Assembly (NCBI GenBank): GCA_963589005.1
Contig: CAVAJR010000006.1
Location: forward strand, 36,906-100,905
Length of the DNA: 64,000 nt
Direction of reading: 5' to 3'
Source of the DNA: RGIG5612 sp963589005
GTDB taxonomy: Bacteria; Bacillota; Clostridia; Lachnospirales; Lachnospiraceae
The notes under the pieces were generated by a model. It was given only the letters and a program-made list of their open reading frames with translations, was not told the DNA's origin and ran no database searches. The position numbers and the translations under genes were made by a program. Of this stretch, positions 54,257 through 63,907 are shown in pieces; the stretch's first letter is position 1; each line of letters starts with the position of its first letter.

Positions 54257-54927
54257 TCAAAACACAAGCAGACCGCGGCTGTCATAAACGGATTCAGATG
54301 TCTCATTCCCGCATCTGACCGCCCGGTCAAGCGCCATGATCATCGCGATCGCCCCGTCAAGCTTCTCCGTGGACTTTGCCTTGTCCGCCTTGATGTTCCC
54401 GTCGGGATCAGTCTTGATGAAAATGTTATCCATGTTCCATCTCAGAACCGGATGACCGCCGTGGACGATCCTTTTCTCCAAAACAAGCCTCATCAATTCC
54501 TTCGTGGGCGGCGACATGTAAGCGAAATCCTGTCCGATCGGCACTACCGTAAATCCCATTCCTTCCAGATCCTGCGACATCTGTGCCGCGCCCCATCTGT
54601 CATAGGCAATCTCCCGGATATAAAACCGTTCGCCCAATCTCTCGATAAACTTCTCAATATATCCGTAATGGACCACGTTTCCTTCCGTCGTTTCCAGAAA
54701 GCCCTTTTTCTCCCATACGTCATAAGGAACATGATCTCTTTTCACCCTTAAATCCAAAGTTTCCTCCGGCACCCAGAAATAAGGAAGCACGATATATTTA
54801 TCCTCTTCATCCGCCGGCGGAAATGCCAGTGCGAAGGCCGTAAGGTCCGTCGTACTCGACAGATCCAAGCCGCCATAGCAGACACGCCCTTCCAGCTCAT
54901 CCTCATCCACAGGAAAAGCGCAGGCAC
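54257..54927 (-). pseudogene. Phage terminase large subunit, C-terminal fragment
   Basis: About 220 residues of the nuclease part of a terminase large subunit: VCYGGLDLSSTTDLTAFALA, IAYDRWGAAQMSQDLEGMGF, SPPTKELMRLVLEKRIVHGG and a natural C-terminus. The ATPase half (about 300 residues) is gone. Homology starts at ACAFPVDEDELEG near 54927, upstream of which the DNA codes for another fragment on the plus strand. A reading to 55090 is artificial. Confidence 0.85.
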
Positions 54928-54931
54928 TAAT

Positions 54932-55055
54932 AAAAAATACAATGACCGTTTTGTCGAAATAAAAGTCCGCGTCACCCCTGACAAGCGTTCCGTCATCAAA
55001 GCTCTTGCCGAAAGCATGGGCGAAAGCGCCACCGCTTTCATAAACAGAGCCATCG
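54932..55055 (+). pseudogene. Ribbon-helix-helix DNA-binding protein, internal fragment
   Basis: The plus strand reads KKYNDRFVEIKVRV, then TPDKRSVIKALAESMGESAT and AFINRAIA, the pattern of small Arc/MetJ-type proteins on plasmids, phages and conjugative elements. No start codon exists, and after AIA the frame runs into the end of the ABC gene. Both ends are therefore cut, at about 54925 and 55055. Confidence 0.6.
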
Positions 55056-56840
55056 CTACGACTGCCTGCCGTTTGACATCTCATATACAACGTCCGTCAC
55101 ATTCATGGTTGATGCTCTGTGGGACACTAAAACCACAGTCTTGCTCTGCGCAGACTCCCTGAGTGATCTTAGGATAATGCCTTCATTCAGTGAATCTACA
55201 TTACTGGTCGGCTCGTCCAGCAATATAAGCTGTGAATCATGCAGAAATGCTCTCGCAATGCCGATTCTCTGCTTTTCACCGCTGGATAATGTATCTCCCA
55301 GCTCTCCGACCTTCGTATCATATCCCTGCGGCAGGGACATAATAAAATCATGAACAGAAGCCTTCTTAGCCGCTTCAATAATTTCCTCCCGCGAAGCATC
55401 TGCCTTGGCAATTGCGATATTATTAGCAATGGTATCATGGAACATATGAGTTTCCTGAGTCACATAACTTTCCATGTCTCTTAAACGCTTTGTCGGAATC
55501 CTTCTGACATCATCGCCATTTACCATAATGCAGCCGCTATTTACATCCCAGAACCGCATCAGCAATTTAAGCAAAGTGGATTTGCCGGAGCCGCTGGGAC
55601 CATGAATTCCCGTTATTTTGCCAGGTTCAAATCTTATGGAATAATTATCCAAGATCACCTCATCACTGTATTTAAATGTTATATTATCAGCCTCTGCTCC
55701 CGTAAACTCGTCACCGAATGCACTTCCGTTATGATTTTTTCCATTGGCATAACGTCCTTTAATCTCACATTCAGTATTATCACAGTATTTAAGATCATTA
55801 AGGCTGCCTATTACCTCCTCAACCTGCGGTTTTTCCTCAAGCAGAGACAATACCCTCTGCGCACTGGCTAAGGTCTGGTTAAGATTATTTGACAGATTGG
55901 CCAATGCAACTACAGGACCAAAGGATCCCATCATGGCAATTGTGCATGTAAGTACTCCGTCAAATCCTATATATGAATTATTATACAGGCATATTGTAAG
56001 CGCCAGCATCGCAAATGATGACAACAATATGCAAGCATTTGTCAGAGACTTCTGTGAACCTTCCGATTGGCTTAATTCCTTCTGCATTTGCGCAAGATCT
56101 TCTGAACGTCTTGACATTTGAGCCTTTCTTATTTCTCCCTGTCCGTACTGAATAGTTTCATCCAATCCGCGCAGGGAATCCAGCACGAAGCTGTTTAATT
56201 CTCCAAACCCTGTTCTGAAGTTCATTCCCTTCTGCTTGCCTTTATTTCCGTTCCATAATGGTATCACTACACCTACAATTATATAAGCTGCCAATGCAAG
56301 GAACCCTGCCAGCCAGTGATAACTTGCAATAAATATTACCATTATTACCGAGGTAACAGCTGCAATGGCTATAGGCGAAATGGTATGAGCGTAGAAAACC
56401 TCCAGCAGTTCAATATCTGTTGTAATGATTGAAATCAAATTGCCCTTATCTCGGCCTTCAAGCTTAGCAGGACACAATTTTCTGAGGGCTGCAAATACTT
56501 TATGCCGAATAATAGCCAGCAATTTAAATGCAATAAAATGATTGCAATACTGCTCCGCATAATGAAGGAGTCCTCGTAATATTGCTATTACGATCATAAT
56601 TATTACAATCGTGCCTACAGGCATATCGGTAAACCAAGTGCTGCTTACTGTTATAACTTCAGCTTCTGAAATTCCATGTATTACGACCTGACCCGCAAGA
56701 ATCGTAATAAAAATAGCACACAGAAATCCCAGTGTTCCGAGAATAATTGCAGCAATCATGATATAAAGCAATGGTTTAACAAGGCCTATTAAACGACCCA
56801 TGATCTTAATGGCGCTTCTGCGTTTTAATTCATTGTCCAT
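55056..56840 (-). CDS. ABC transporter, CydC-like half-transporter
   Basis: 594 residues: six-helix domain (20-320), a variable linker, and an ATPase domain (Walker A HGPSGSGKST, signature LSSGEKQRIGIARAF, Walker B LILLDEPTSNVD). It overlaps its partner by 16 bases. Organisation resembles CydDC (thiol/haem exporters), but no cytochrome bd genes are present, so the substrate is open. The gene ends exactly where the phage-derived scar begins, so the last residues (SNGRQS) may derive from the junction. Confidence 0.85.
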   Translation of the reverse strand: MDNELKRRSAIKIMGRLIGLVKPLLYIMIAAIILGTLGFLCAIFITILAGQVVIHGISEAEVITVSSTWFTDMPVGTIVIIMIVIAILRGLLHYAEQYCNHFIAFKLLAIIRHKVFAALRKLCPAKLEGRDKGNLISIITTDIELLEVFYAHTISPIAIAAVTSVIMVIFIASYHWLAGFLALAAYIIVGVVIPLWNGNKGKQKGMNFRTGFGELNSFVLDSLRGLDETIQYGQGEIRKAQMSRRSEDLAQMQKELSQSEGSQKSLTNACILLSSFAMLALTICLYNNSYIGFDGVLTCTIAMMGSFGPVVALANLSNNLNQTLASAQRVLSLLEEKPQVEEVIGSLNDLKYCDNTECEIKGRYANGKNHNGSAFGDEFTGAEADNITFKYSDEVILDNYSIRFEPGKITGIHGPSGSGKSTLLKLLMRFWDVNSGCIMVNGDDVRRIPTKRLRDMESYVTQETHMFHDTIANNIAIAKADASREEIIEAAKKASVHDFIMSLPQGYDTKVGELGDTLSSGEKQRIGIARAFLHDSQLILLDEPTSNVDSLNEGIILRSLRESAQSKTVVLVSHRASTMNVTDVVYEMSNGRQS

Positions 56841-58573
56841 TTATCGGCCTCCTTAGCATAATTTTCCAGTGCCATCTGGCTGTTATACAAATGTCTGTAT
56901 TCACCGCCCGCGGCCATCAGCTCTTCATGACTTCCGCTTTCTGCAATTATTCCGTTCTTCAGAAAATAAATTTTATCCGAATTAACAACATTGGCAAGTC
57001 TGTGAGAGATAAGAAGAACTGTCTTCGTCCTTGCCAGCTCATGAATCACCTTCATGAGCAATTCCTCGCTCTCAATATCAATATTCGATGTTGCCTCATC
57101 GAATATATAAACCTGCGCATCCTTCAGCAGTGCTCTGGCAATAGCAAGTCTCTGGCGCTGACCGCCGGACAGATTGCTTGCCTTCTCCTGCAGCTTAGTA
57201 TCAAGTCCATCCTGCGTATTTAGAAATCCCGTGAGATTTACCTTATCAAGCACTTCATACATCTGCTCTGCATTTGCATCCGGTCTGGCCATACCCAGGT
57301 TTTCCCTAACAGTGCCCTTAAACAGATAACTGTTATTCCTTACAACCACCACATGGCTCATAAGGCTGGCTTCGCTGATTTCTGACAGATCAATGCCTGC
57401 CATTGTTATCTTCCCTTCATATCCCTTATTTCGGGCAGCCAGAAGCCCTACTATCGTGCTCTTGCCGCAGCCCGACTCGCCTACAAGAGATACAAAACTT
57501 CCCGGAACAAGCTCAATATTAATTCCATGTAATATCTCTCTTCCTTCCTCATAGACAAAACGAACATCCCTCATAACGATATCAATATTCTTATCCGGCA
57601 AGATCTTGCTGCCATTTGGCGGTTCTGTAATATCGAGGATTTTAAATATCTTATCGCTTGCTGCCATGCCATTCATGGCAATATGAAAGAATGACCCCAG
57701 CAATCTGAGGGGTAAGAAGAATTCACTTGCCAGCAAGATTATGCATATAGTTCCTTGCAATGTAATATTGCCATTTATAAATTCTAATACAGCGACAGCC
57801 ATGCCCGCAGCTGCACCGCCATATGCAATAATGTCCATAACACTGGTAGAATTAAGCTGCATGGTAAGGACTTTCATGGTAATTCTTCTGAAATTCTGTG
57901 ATTCTGCATCCATCTCATCAGCCTTCTTTTGATCCGCCTGATAGATCTTAAGCGTTGTAAGACCCTGCAGATTTTCGAGAAATGAATCCCCCAGCCCCGT
58001 ATAGATGCTCCAATATCTGTTAAGCAGCTTCTTGGCAACCTTCTGCACTACCACAATAGATACGGGAATCAGCGGCACACAGATCAGCAATATTACGCTT
58101 GCCTTAACACTTATATTGCATAAGATGATGAACAATGTAACGGGCGCAATCAGACTGTAAAACAGCTGAGGCAGATATTTGCCGAAATATGTTTCCAGCT
58201 GTTCTACTCCCTCTGTTGAGACCTGAACCACCTCGGAAGATGAAACATATTCACTGTAGGATGCTCCCAGCCTTAACATCTTGTCATATATCTTCTCTCT
58301 GAGAATTCTCTTAACATCCACACATGCCATGTAAGATGAACGCGTCCCCAGCTTATCGCAGGCAATTCTGACAGCCAGGACAATCAATAATGTAATGCCA
58401 GCCAGAAGCACGAACTGCAGATCCAGCGTGTTATATACAACTCTCGACAGCAGATGTGCAATTGCAAATACTGCTGCAACCTGTGACAACAGCGCAATCC
58501 ACTGCCAGAGAACCGTATATATAATATATTTTTTGGCATGAGATAACAGATTAACTAATCTTGTCTTTATCAT
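56825..58573 (-). CDS. ABC transporter, CydD-like half-transporter
   Basis: 582 residues: exporter membrane domain (15-310) with the long helix region EVVQVSTEGVEQLETYFGKYLPQ typical of CydD, and an ATPase domain (Walker A VGESGCGKST, signature NLSGGQRQRLAIARALL, Walker B VYIFDEATSNID). It is coupled by overlap to the next ABC gene and to the DUF454 gene upstream (23 bases). Confidence 0.87.
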   Translation of the reverse strand: MIKTRLVNLLSHAKKYIIYTVLWQWIALLSQVAAVFAIAHLLSRVVYNTLDLQFVLLAGITLLIVLAVRIACDKLGTRSSYMACVDVKRILREKIYDKMLRLGASYSEYVSSSEVVQVSTEGVEQLETYFGKYLPQLFYSLIAPVTLFIILCNISVKASVILLICVPLIPVSIVVVQKVAKKLLNRYWSIYTGLGDSFLENLQGLTTLKIYQADQKKADEMDAESQNFRRITMKVLTMQLNSTSVMDIIAYGGAAAGMAVAVLEFINGNITLQGTICIILLASEFFLPLRLLGSFFHIAMNGMAASDKIFKILDITEPPNGSKILPDKNIDIVMRDVRFVYEEGREILHGINIELVPGSFVSLVGESGCGKSTIVGLLAARNKGYEGKITMAGIDLSEISEASLMSHVVVVRNNSYLFKGTVRENLGMARPDANAEQMYEVLDKVNLTGFLNTQDGLDTKLQEKASNLSGGQRQRLAIARALLKDAQVYIFDEATSNIDIESEELLMKVIHELARTKTVLLISHRLANVVNSDKIYFLKNGIIAESGSHEELMAAGGEYRHLYNSQMALENYAKEADKWTMN

Positions 58574-59030
58574 TTACAACTCCTGAATAAAAAACATTGT
58601 TACAGTCCCTTCGAGCACTATCCGAACTCAGTGCATTTCTCTGTTCCTCCGCCTTTGTATCAACTGTCTTAACCCTCAGGAAGAAATACAGCATATGGCA
58701 TACCCATACAACAGCCAGGCATATTCTTCCGACAGGTACATCCTTCATACATATGAATCCTACCGTCATAACTACAGTTACTGTAATTACGATCTTAAGC
58801 TTGGTCGCCATTGTCATCGCGCGTTTCTGCACGAAACTATCCAGATGTTTCTTGTATAAGCCGGTATTTACAAACCAGTTATGAAGCCTTTCTGAGCTCT
58901 GAGCAAAACAGAACATTGTTGCCATAAAAAAAGGTACAGTAGGAAGAATCGGAAGTATGATCCCTACCGTGCCTAATCCCAGGCATATAAAGCCTAATAT
59001 TATCCATAGAATCTTAAATGTTTTTTTCAT
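58551..59030 (-). CDS. YbaN-family (DUF454) membrane protein
   Basis: 159 residues. The N-terminus ILWIILGFICLGLGTVGIIL with PILPTVPFFMATMFCFAQSS and SERLHNWF is the DUF454 signature; about three membrane helices, then a hydrophilic tail. Function unknown. It overlaps the CydD-like gene by 23 bases, so it is the first gene of that operon and may assist the exporter. Confidence 0.85.
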   Translation of the reverse strand: MKKTFKILWIILGFICLGLGTVGIILPILPTVPFFMATMFCFAQSSERLHNWFVNTGLYKKHLDSFVQKRAMTMATKLKIVITVTVVMTVGFICMKDVPVGRICLAVVWVCHMLYFFLRVKTVDTKAEEQRNALSSDSARRDCNNVFYSGVVNDKDKIS

Positions 59031-59354
59031 CTGCTAATGGTTTAGTCCTTTCAATAATCTCATATATTAATCCTGCAAATAATTCCAAGCTAACTAAATG
59101 ATCCATAAGGTATTAAGCGTTTCTCATTATATATAGCAATTCAATTAGTTAGCCGCAGGTGACAATATATCATTGATTTACTTATTTCTCAAGCTGATTT
59201 CACGGCTGCCATGATGTTTCCGTCAACTTACTCCATAGTATTTCCAATAGTTCAGATATAGATTTGCCGAAATGGCCATCGTGATGGCAGCAAAAGCCTG
59301 CAGGATGTGCAGATGTTTTTCCGTCGACTCAAAAATCACGGTTCAAGATTAAAA

Positions 59355-59384
59355 TACCCGGAAACGAATATACATTTCCGGGTA
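59355..59384 (-). terminator. Terminator after the DUF362 gene; remainder of 59031-59412 non-coding
   Basis: TACCCGGAAA (59355-59364) and TTTCCGGGTA (59375-59384), a perfect 10-bp stem with a 10-base loop, followed on the minus strand by TTTTAAT. The rest of the 382-base gap holds no intact gene. A minus-strand stretch near 59230-59330 reads as HLHILQAFAAITMAISANLY without start, possibly a decayed coding end. Confidence 0.75.
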
Positions 59385-59412
59385 CTTGAAGATTTATAAT
59401 ATATAAGATGAA

Positions 59413-60564
59413 CTATTTCATAGTTACCAATTCATATTCCTTTATACCAAGCCCGATCTTCTGTGCATGGTCAAGAGTTTCCTTCCAGGCAGTATTAGGA
59501 TTGCTGTTCTGCCATACATTTCCATGGTCATGGAAGTGCGGATCATGAAGATGTTCTCCTAACTGGCTATTGTCAAATGGTATTGCCTTCTCGCACAGAT
59601 CAACACAAGCCTGATCCAGTGCTACCGGGTCAAATGACGCCAGCATGCCGATATTCGGGATGATCGGAGCATCATTTTCGCCATGGCAGTCACAATTTGG
59701 CGATACATCCGTAATCAGGCTTATATGAAAGCACGGACGACCGTGACAGACAGCCGCCGTATATTCAGCCATCTTGCAGCCTAACAGCTGAGGAGCATTC
59801 CAGTTCTCATTTTCTATTGCATCAAATGCACATGCACCTATGCAGCGCCCGCAGCCCTTGCACAGCTCAGGATTAATGTAAGCCTTCTTAAGGATCCTGC
59901 CATCAGCGTTCGTTTTATCGATATACTCTATTGCATCTGAGCCGCATTCCTTAGCGCATCTCTGACAGCCGCGGCATAATTCTTCATGTACGATCGGATG
60001 ACCGCTGTTATGCTGCTGCATCTTGCCTGCACGGCTGCCGCAGCCCATGCCAATATTCTTAATAGCGCCGCCAAATCCCGCCTGCTCATGACCCTTAAAA
60101 TGAGTCAGCGATACAAGGATATCTGCATCCATTACAGCACGGCCTATATAAGCCTCCTTGCAATATTCTCCATTCGGAACAGGAACAGCCACATCATCGG
60201 TGCCTCTCAGTCCGTCGCCGATAATTATCTGACAGCCTGTTGTAACAGTATTAAATCCGTTCAGATTGGCACAGTCCATATGCTCAAGGGCATTTTTTCT
60301 GCTGCCCGGATAGAGGGTATTGCAGTCCGTAAGGAATGGTATACCGCCCTGCTCCTTTATAACATCAGCAACAGCCTTGGCATAATTAGGACGAAGAAAT
60401 GCCAGATTGCCCAGCTCTCCGAAGTGCATCTTGATGGCAACGAATTTGCCGTCCATATCGATATCGCCGATACCTGCGTTCTTGATCAGCTTAGTCAGCT
60501 TAGCGGTAAGACTTACGCCTAGCCTTGTGCGAAAGTCAGTAAAATAAACCTTTGATCTTTCCAT
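59413..60564 (-). CDS. DUF362 domain-containing ferredoxin protein
   Basis: 383 residues. The DUF362 domain (AIKMHFGELGN, VSLTHFKGHEQAGFGGAIKN, GMLASFDPVALDQACVDLC) surrounds two 4Fe-4S motifs at about 190-255 (CRGCQRCAKECGSDA, CKGCGRCIGACAFDA). Common in anaerobes; biochemical role unknown. The ATG at 60564 has GAGGAGAACC upstream. Own terminator downstream; a gap of 115 bases separates it from the next gene. Confidence 0.85.
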   Translation of the reverse strand: MERSKVYFTDFRTRLGVSLTAKLTKLIKNAGIGDIDMDGKFVAIKMHFGELGNLAFLRPNYAKAVADVIKEQGGIPFLTDCNTLYPGSRKNALEHMDCANLNGFNTVTTGCQIIIGDGLRGTDDVAVPVPNGEYCKEAYIGRAVMDADILVSLTHFKGHEQAGFGGAIKNIGMGCGSRAGKMQQHNSGHPIVHEELCRGCQRCAKECGSDAIEYIDKTNADGRILKKAYINPELCKGCGRCIGACAFDAIENENWNAPQLLGCKMAEYTAAVCHGRPCFHISLITDVSPNCDCHGENDAPIIPNIGMLASFDPVALDQACVDLCEKAIPFDNSQLGEHLHDPHFHDHGNVWQNSNPNTAWKETLDHAQKIGLGIKEYELVTMK

Positions 60565-60679
60565 GTGGTTCTCCTCTTCCTGCATTGTTATTTCCTTGTT
60601 TTGTTGTATTGTAATTATTATTTTACATTATCAAGTCAAGACTTCACAATGCATTTTTCAGAAAAACCGAGGGTTATTT

Positions 60680-61786
60680 CTACTTCAGTGAATCCATCAT
60701 TGCCTTAACATTTTCAACCTTGGCATTAAGCGGGATCTCGCAGCCGGAGCCCAGCATAAATCCGCCCTTCATACCCATGTTAATGAGCTTTTCGCAATAA
60801 TTTGATACCTCATCCGCCGTTCCGTAGGCAAGCATTGTTGCCGGAACATCACCCCTTATGGACTGGCAGCCCTGCAGCATTCCATATGCCTCGTCAATCT
60901 TAGTATCGCCGTCTAATTCAAGATGTAAGCAGCCCTTAGGAAGCTCTGTGAAATATTTGCACATAGGAAGCCAATTGCCGTCTGCATGAAGGACAGATAT
61001 AAGTCCTGCCTCATGAAATCTTAAGATCGATGCCTTAAGCTCCGGCCATACATATTCCTCGAACATGGTCGGAGATAAGAAGGTTGCAGATGATCTCATT
61101 GCAAATATTCCTACCTTCTGTCCGCCGCTTGCCTTAGTATTCTGAATGGTCTGCATGTCGGCTTCCGGCTGATATTTATGGATTATATCCATAATGATTC
61201 CGGGATCATCATATAAGTCATATGTAAATTCTGCCATTGACCTGATCATGGACAAGGTGTCGAAGATAGGACCGGTGGCATTTTCAAAGTCAGGAACTAT
61301 GCCCCTTTGGATAAGTGCCGGTATAGTTTTGGCCATGTTAGCTCCCAGAATCCCGAATCTCTCACCTAACTGCTGCGGTGATGTAAGGGGAGGATTTTGG
61401 ATCTGCATGAGATAGCCAAAATACCAATTGCTCCAGCCCATCTGCATTATTTTCTGATATTCCTCAGGGTCATCGAACCAGATAGTTTCCACAAACTGGT
61501 ATAATTCATTATCGCCCAATTCACGTCCCGGCAGTCTGACCGGCAGTCCCATTATGAAGGTTGTATCTCCCGGGCACATGGCCATTGATACATCCGGATG
61601 ACCTATCTTAGCTATTGTATTGTCAATTGATTCGATCCACTTATCCGCACTTTCGATAATTTCCTTCTGTGATATATCACCCAGTGCTCCGTATGTTGCC
61701 AGCATCATTGGCATGATCGGCATCTCTGATCTGTCATTATATGGTGCCAGGCTTATCATCTTTCCGTATTTTTCAAATGAATTCAT
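60680..61786 (-). CDS. Uroporphyrinogen decarboxylase family protein (methyltransferase-like)
   Basis: 368 residues of the UroD/MtaA superfamily: TIM-barrel landmarks MAMCPGDTTF, LHADGNWLPM and the C-terminal FMLGSGCEIPLNAKVENVKAM. The HxC zinc motif of MtaA-type Co-methyltransferases is replaced by HADGN, and haem genes are not nearby, so neither haem synthesis nor ordinary methanol-type methyl transfer is certain. Many anaerobe paralogues act in O-demethylation. The ATG at 61786 has GAGGAGGAAGG upstream. Divergent from a PucR-type regulator. Confidence 0.82.
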   Translation of the reverse strand: MNSFEKYGKMISLAPYNDRSEMPIMPMMLATYGALGDISQKEIIESADKWIESIDNTIAKIGHPDVSMAMCPGDTTFIMGLPVRLPGRELGDNELYQFVETIWFDDPEEYQKIMQMGWSNWYFGYLMQIQNPPLTSPQQLGERFGILGANMAKTIPALIQRGIVPDFENATGPIFDTLSMIRSMAEFTYDLYDDPGIIMDIIHKYQPEADMQTIQNTKASGGQKVGIFAMRSSATFLSPTMFEEYVWPELKASILRFHEAGLISVLHADGNWLPMCKYFTELPKGCLHLELDGDTKIDEAYGMLQGCQSIRGDVPATMLAYGTADEVSNYCEKLINMGMKGGFMLGSGCEIPLNAKVENVKAMMDSLK

Positions 61787-61947
61787 GTCCTTCCTCCTCG
61801 TTTTCAATACTCTTATAACTGCTATGTCGGCAGCTTTATTTCCTTACTGTGTAATAGTAATCAACATTGTATGACAATTCATCAAATGATATAATGAATT
61901 TTGCGTATATTAAGCACTTTATTTTCATACATTTTGTAGGAGATAAT

Positions 61948-63372
61948 ATGACAGTAAGCATGTGGATGCTGGCAGACTGGCTGGCAAAATATAATCCTGA
62001 AGTTAAGATCGTTGACGGTTCCAGAAATATCCAGGCCGCCAGAATATGTTCGGACGAAATAAAAATAATCCGAGGCGTCTTGTATATTTCCGAAGACAGC
62101 GCAGGCCGTATTATATGCGCCCACAGTCACGATATCGTATCCATAATATTTGATGATGTATTTCAGATATTCAATGAGATCTTGGATATGTTCGAGTTCT
62201 ACAACACATTAGAAGCCGATATAGAAGATGCAATAAAAAGCGGCGAAGGCATAGATAAGATATTGGAGCTTTCAAGCCGTGCTCTTCCCTACTATATGCT
62301 GATCGCTGATGCTTCCTTTTTGATGAAGGCCAGCTATGGTCACACTGATCTGTATCAGGATGAGTCCAATTTCATTGCCGTTCAGCAAAACAAACTGCTG
62401 CCGCTGAATGCGCTTGTTAATATAAACAGTCAGCCGCAGGTAAGAATGAAAGGCATAGGCGCATATCAGGTCAATATCCCCGGTTCTGTAAATATAATAA
62501 CTGCTGCTTACAATCTTTTTGCAGGTGATGAGCATACCGGATGGTTTGTTATCCTTAAGGCAAATGCTCACTTTTCAAAGGGGGAATTTCATACAATCGA
62601 AGCTATCGGAAGCCTCATTGAGATGTATCAAAATATTCATGAAGAGCAAAACAGCACCATGAACAAGGCTTCTATTTTCATTGATCTGCTGGGTAAGGAT
62701 GACGTTGACAGCGAGCTGATAGACAAAAGGCTTCGTGCCTTCGGATGGTATGAAACGGATATTAAGCAGATATATGTGATCACCGGAAAATTAAATTCAA
62801 ATAATAATGAACATGCATTAGATGCCCGTCTGTACCTCATGGGCGACGGCGCTTTTAAGATCGTATATCAGAATGCTGTAGTTATCTTTCTGAATCATTC
62901 ACTTACAGATGCAGAGCAATTCGAAAAGGAGCTTACCTGCTATATTAAGGGAACTGAACTTATTGCGGGCAAAAGCGAGCCCTTCAGAAATATCTTCCAT
63001 CTAAAGCAGCATTATGAAGCCGCAAGGACTGCTGCGCAATATTCTAACCAACACGCAAGCATCGTAAGATTCATTGATACAGCGGTATCCTACGGTTTAT
63101 CAGTTATGAAGGATCACATATTTACCGATATATCCCATCCGGCGCTTGCTGCCCTGCGTTCTTATGATGCTGTCCATAAGAGCGAGATGTATCATACACT
63201 TGAGATTTTTCTCGAATATGAGAGGAATTATACGAAGACCGCTCAGATACTTAACATTCACAGAAGCACCCTCATATATCGTCTGGAGAGGATAATCGAG
63301 ATCACAGCTCTTGATCTTGAGGATCCTGATGTCAGATTTCACCTGCTGCTGTCTTACAGACTGATACATTAA
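61948..63372 (+). CDS. PucR/CdaR-family transcriptional regulator (second copy)
   Basis: 474 residues. N-terminal sensory part, a middle domain with LKQHYEAARTAAQYSNQHAS, and the C-terminal HTH_30 (NYTKTAQILNIHRSTLIYRL). Same family as the regulator at 2905 but only distantly similar. The ATG at 61948 has AGGAG 5 bases upstream; an ATG 27 codons earlier lacks one. Divergent from the UroD-family gene, its likely target. Confidence 0.83.
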   Translation: MTVSMWMLADWLAKYNPEVKIVDGSRNIQAARICSDEIKIIRGVLYISEDSAGRIICAHSHDIVSIIFDDVFQIFNEILDMFEFYNTLEADIEDAIKSGEGIDKILELSSRALPYYMLIADASFLMKASYGHTDLYQDESNFIAVQQNKLLPLNALVNINSQPQVRMKGIGAYQVNIPGSVNIITAAYNLFAGDEHTGWFVILKANAHFSKGEFHTIEAIGSLIEMYQNIHEEQNSTMNKASIFIDLLGKDDVDSELIDKRLRAFGWYETDIKQIYVITGKLNSNNNEHALDARLYLMGDGAFKIVYQNAVVIFLNHSLTDAEQFEKELTCYIKGTELIAGKSEPFRNIFHLKQHYEAARTAAQYSNQHASIVRFIDTAVSYGLSVMKDHIFTDISHPALAALRSYDAVHKSEMYHTLEIFLEYERNYTKTAQILNIHRSTLIYRLERIIEITALDLEDPDVRFHLLLSYRLIH

Positions 63373-63416
63373 AGTACAATATCTACTTGAAGCCGGTATG
63401 ATTGCCACCGTAGGTG

Positions 63417-63468
63417 AATACAGTGATTTTAAGATTAGTTATTTGTCAATACAGCAACTTAAAATTAG
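63417..63468. repeat. IS21-like terminal repeat remnant
   Basis: Two imperfect direct copies, AATACAGTGATTTTAAGATT (63417-63436) and AATACAGCAACTTAAAATTA (63448-63467), separated by TTATTTGTC-type spacer and followed by GCCACGC. This resembles the tandem transposase-binding repeats at the ends of IS21-family elements in Firmicutes, as remembered. No transposase gene remains. Confidence 0.4.
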
Positions 63469-63529
63469 CCACGCCTATCCACCTGAGGGGGCTATTTCTC
63501 CAATGGCTCCTGTATAAAACAAATTGATA

Positions 63530-63565
63530 CTGTGTAAGGTTATAGTTTTCAATAACTTTACACAG
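63530..63565. terminator. Terminator hairpin downstream of regulator and of small ORF
   Basis: CTGTGTAAGGTTAT (63530-63543) with ATAACTTTACACAG (63552-63565), 13 of 14 pairs and one G-U, 8-base loop. T-rich on both sides, so it can stop transcripts from either strand. Confidence 0.7.
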
Positions 63566-63614
63566 CATCTTTTCCTCTAGTCTTTAAAACAAGTAAAAAC
63601 TCACAATTATCAGG

Positions 63615-63776
63615 TTACATCCTTGCAATTATAGCTGCAGACTTGTGTGCAATCTTCGCTGCACACCGTCTTGCAATGTCCAGTGCATCCCCCCCGCTTG
63701 TGCATATAACATCCTCCATATCGAATGTTACCTGCTCCATGTGCGGCATCTCGAACTTTCCGTCTTTAATCTTCAT
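63615..63776 (-). CDS. Small hypothetical protein (53 aa)
   Basis: A 53-codon frame from ATG at 63776, with an ideal AGGAGGTG 9 bases upstream, ending at a TAA. Met-rich N-terminal half (MKIKDGKFEMPHMEQVTFDM) and a basic, Ala-rich helical second half with two Cys (ICTSGG; RRCAAKIA). No family recognised. The strong ribosome site and terminator downstream support expression. Confidence 0.55.
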   Translation of the reverse strand: MKIKDGKFEMPHMEQVTFDMEDVICTSGGDALDIARRCAAKIAHKSAAIIARM

Positions 63777-63907
63777 TATGCAAACACCTCCTATCAGGTT
63801 CTGAGTGTCTAATATACCTACAAATATTCAATATGATAACCCATTATTGACAATAGAACAATTGTTTTCTATAAAAATGCGCCAGAAAATTAGCAGCATA
63901 TGCTTAT

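Noticed and set aside
54188..54751. A 187-codon plus-strand reading frame over the terminase fragment
   Set aside because: It is the antisense of clearly conserved terminase nuclease sequence and shows no family features of its own.
55056..58573. cydCD gene names for the ABC pair
   Set aside because: Similarity of domain pattern is clear but no cytochrome bd oxidase is present and heterodimeric ABC exporters of other function look alike, so no symbol was given.
59200..59340. Small gene in the gap after the DUF454 protein
   Set aside because: The minus-strand frame has stops and no start or ribosome site; at most a decayed coding end.
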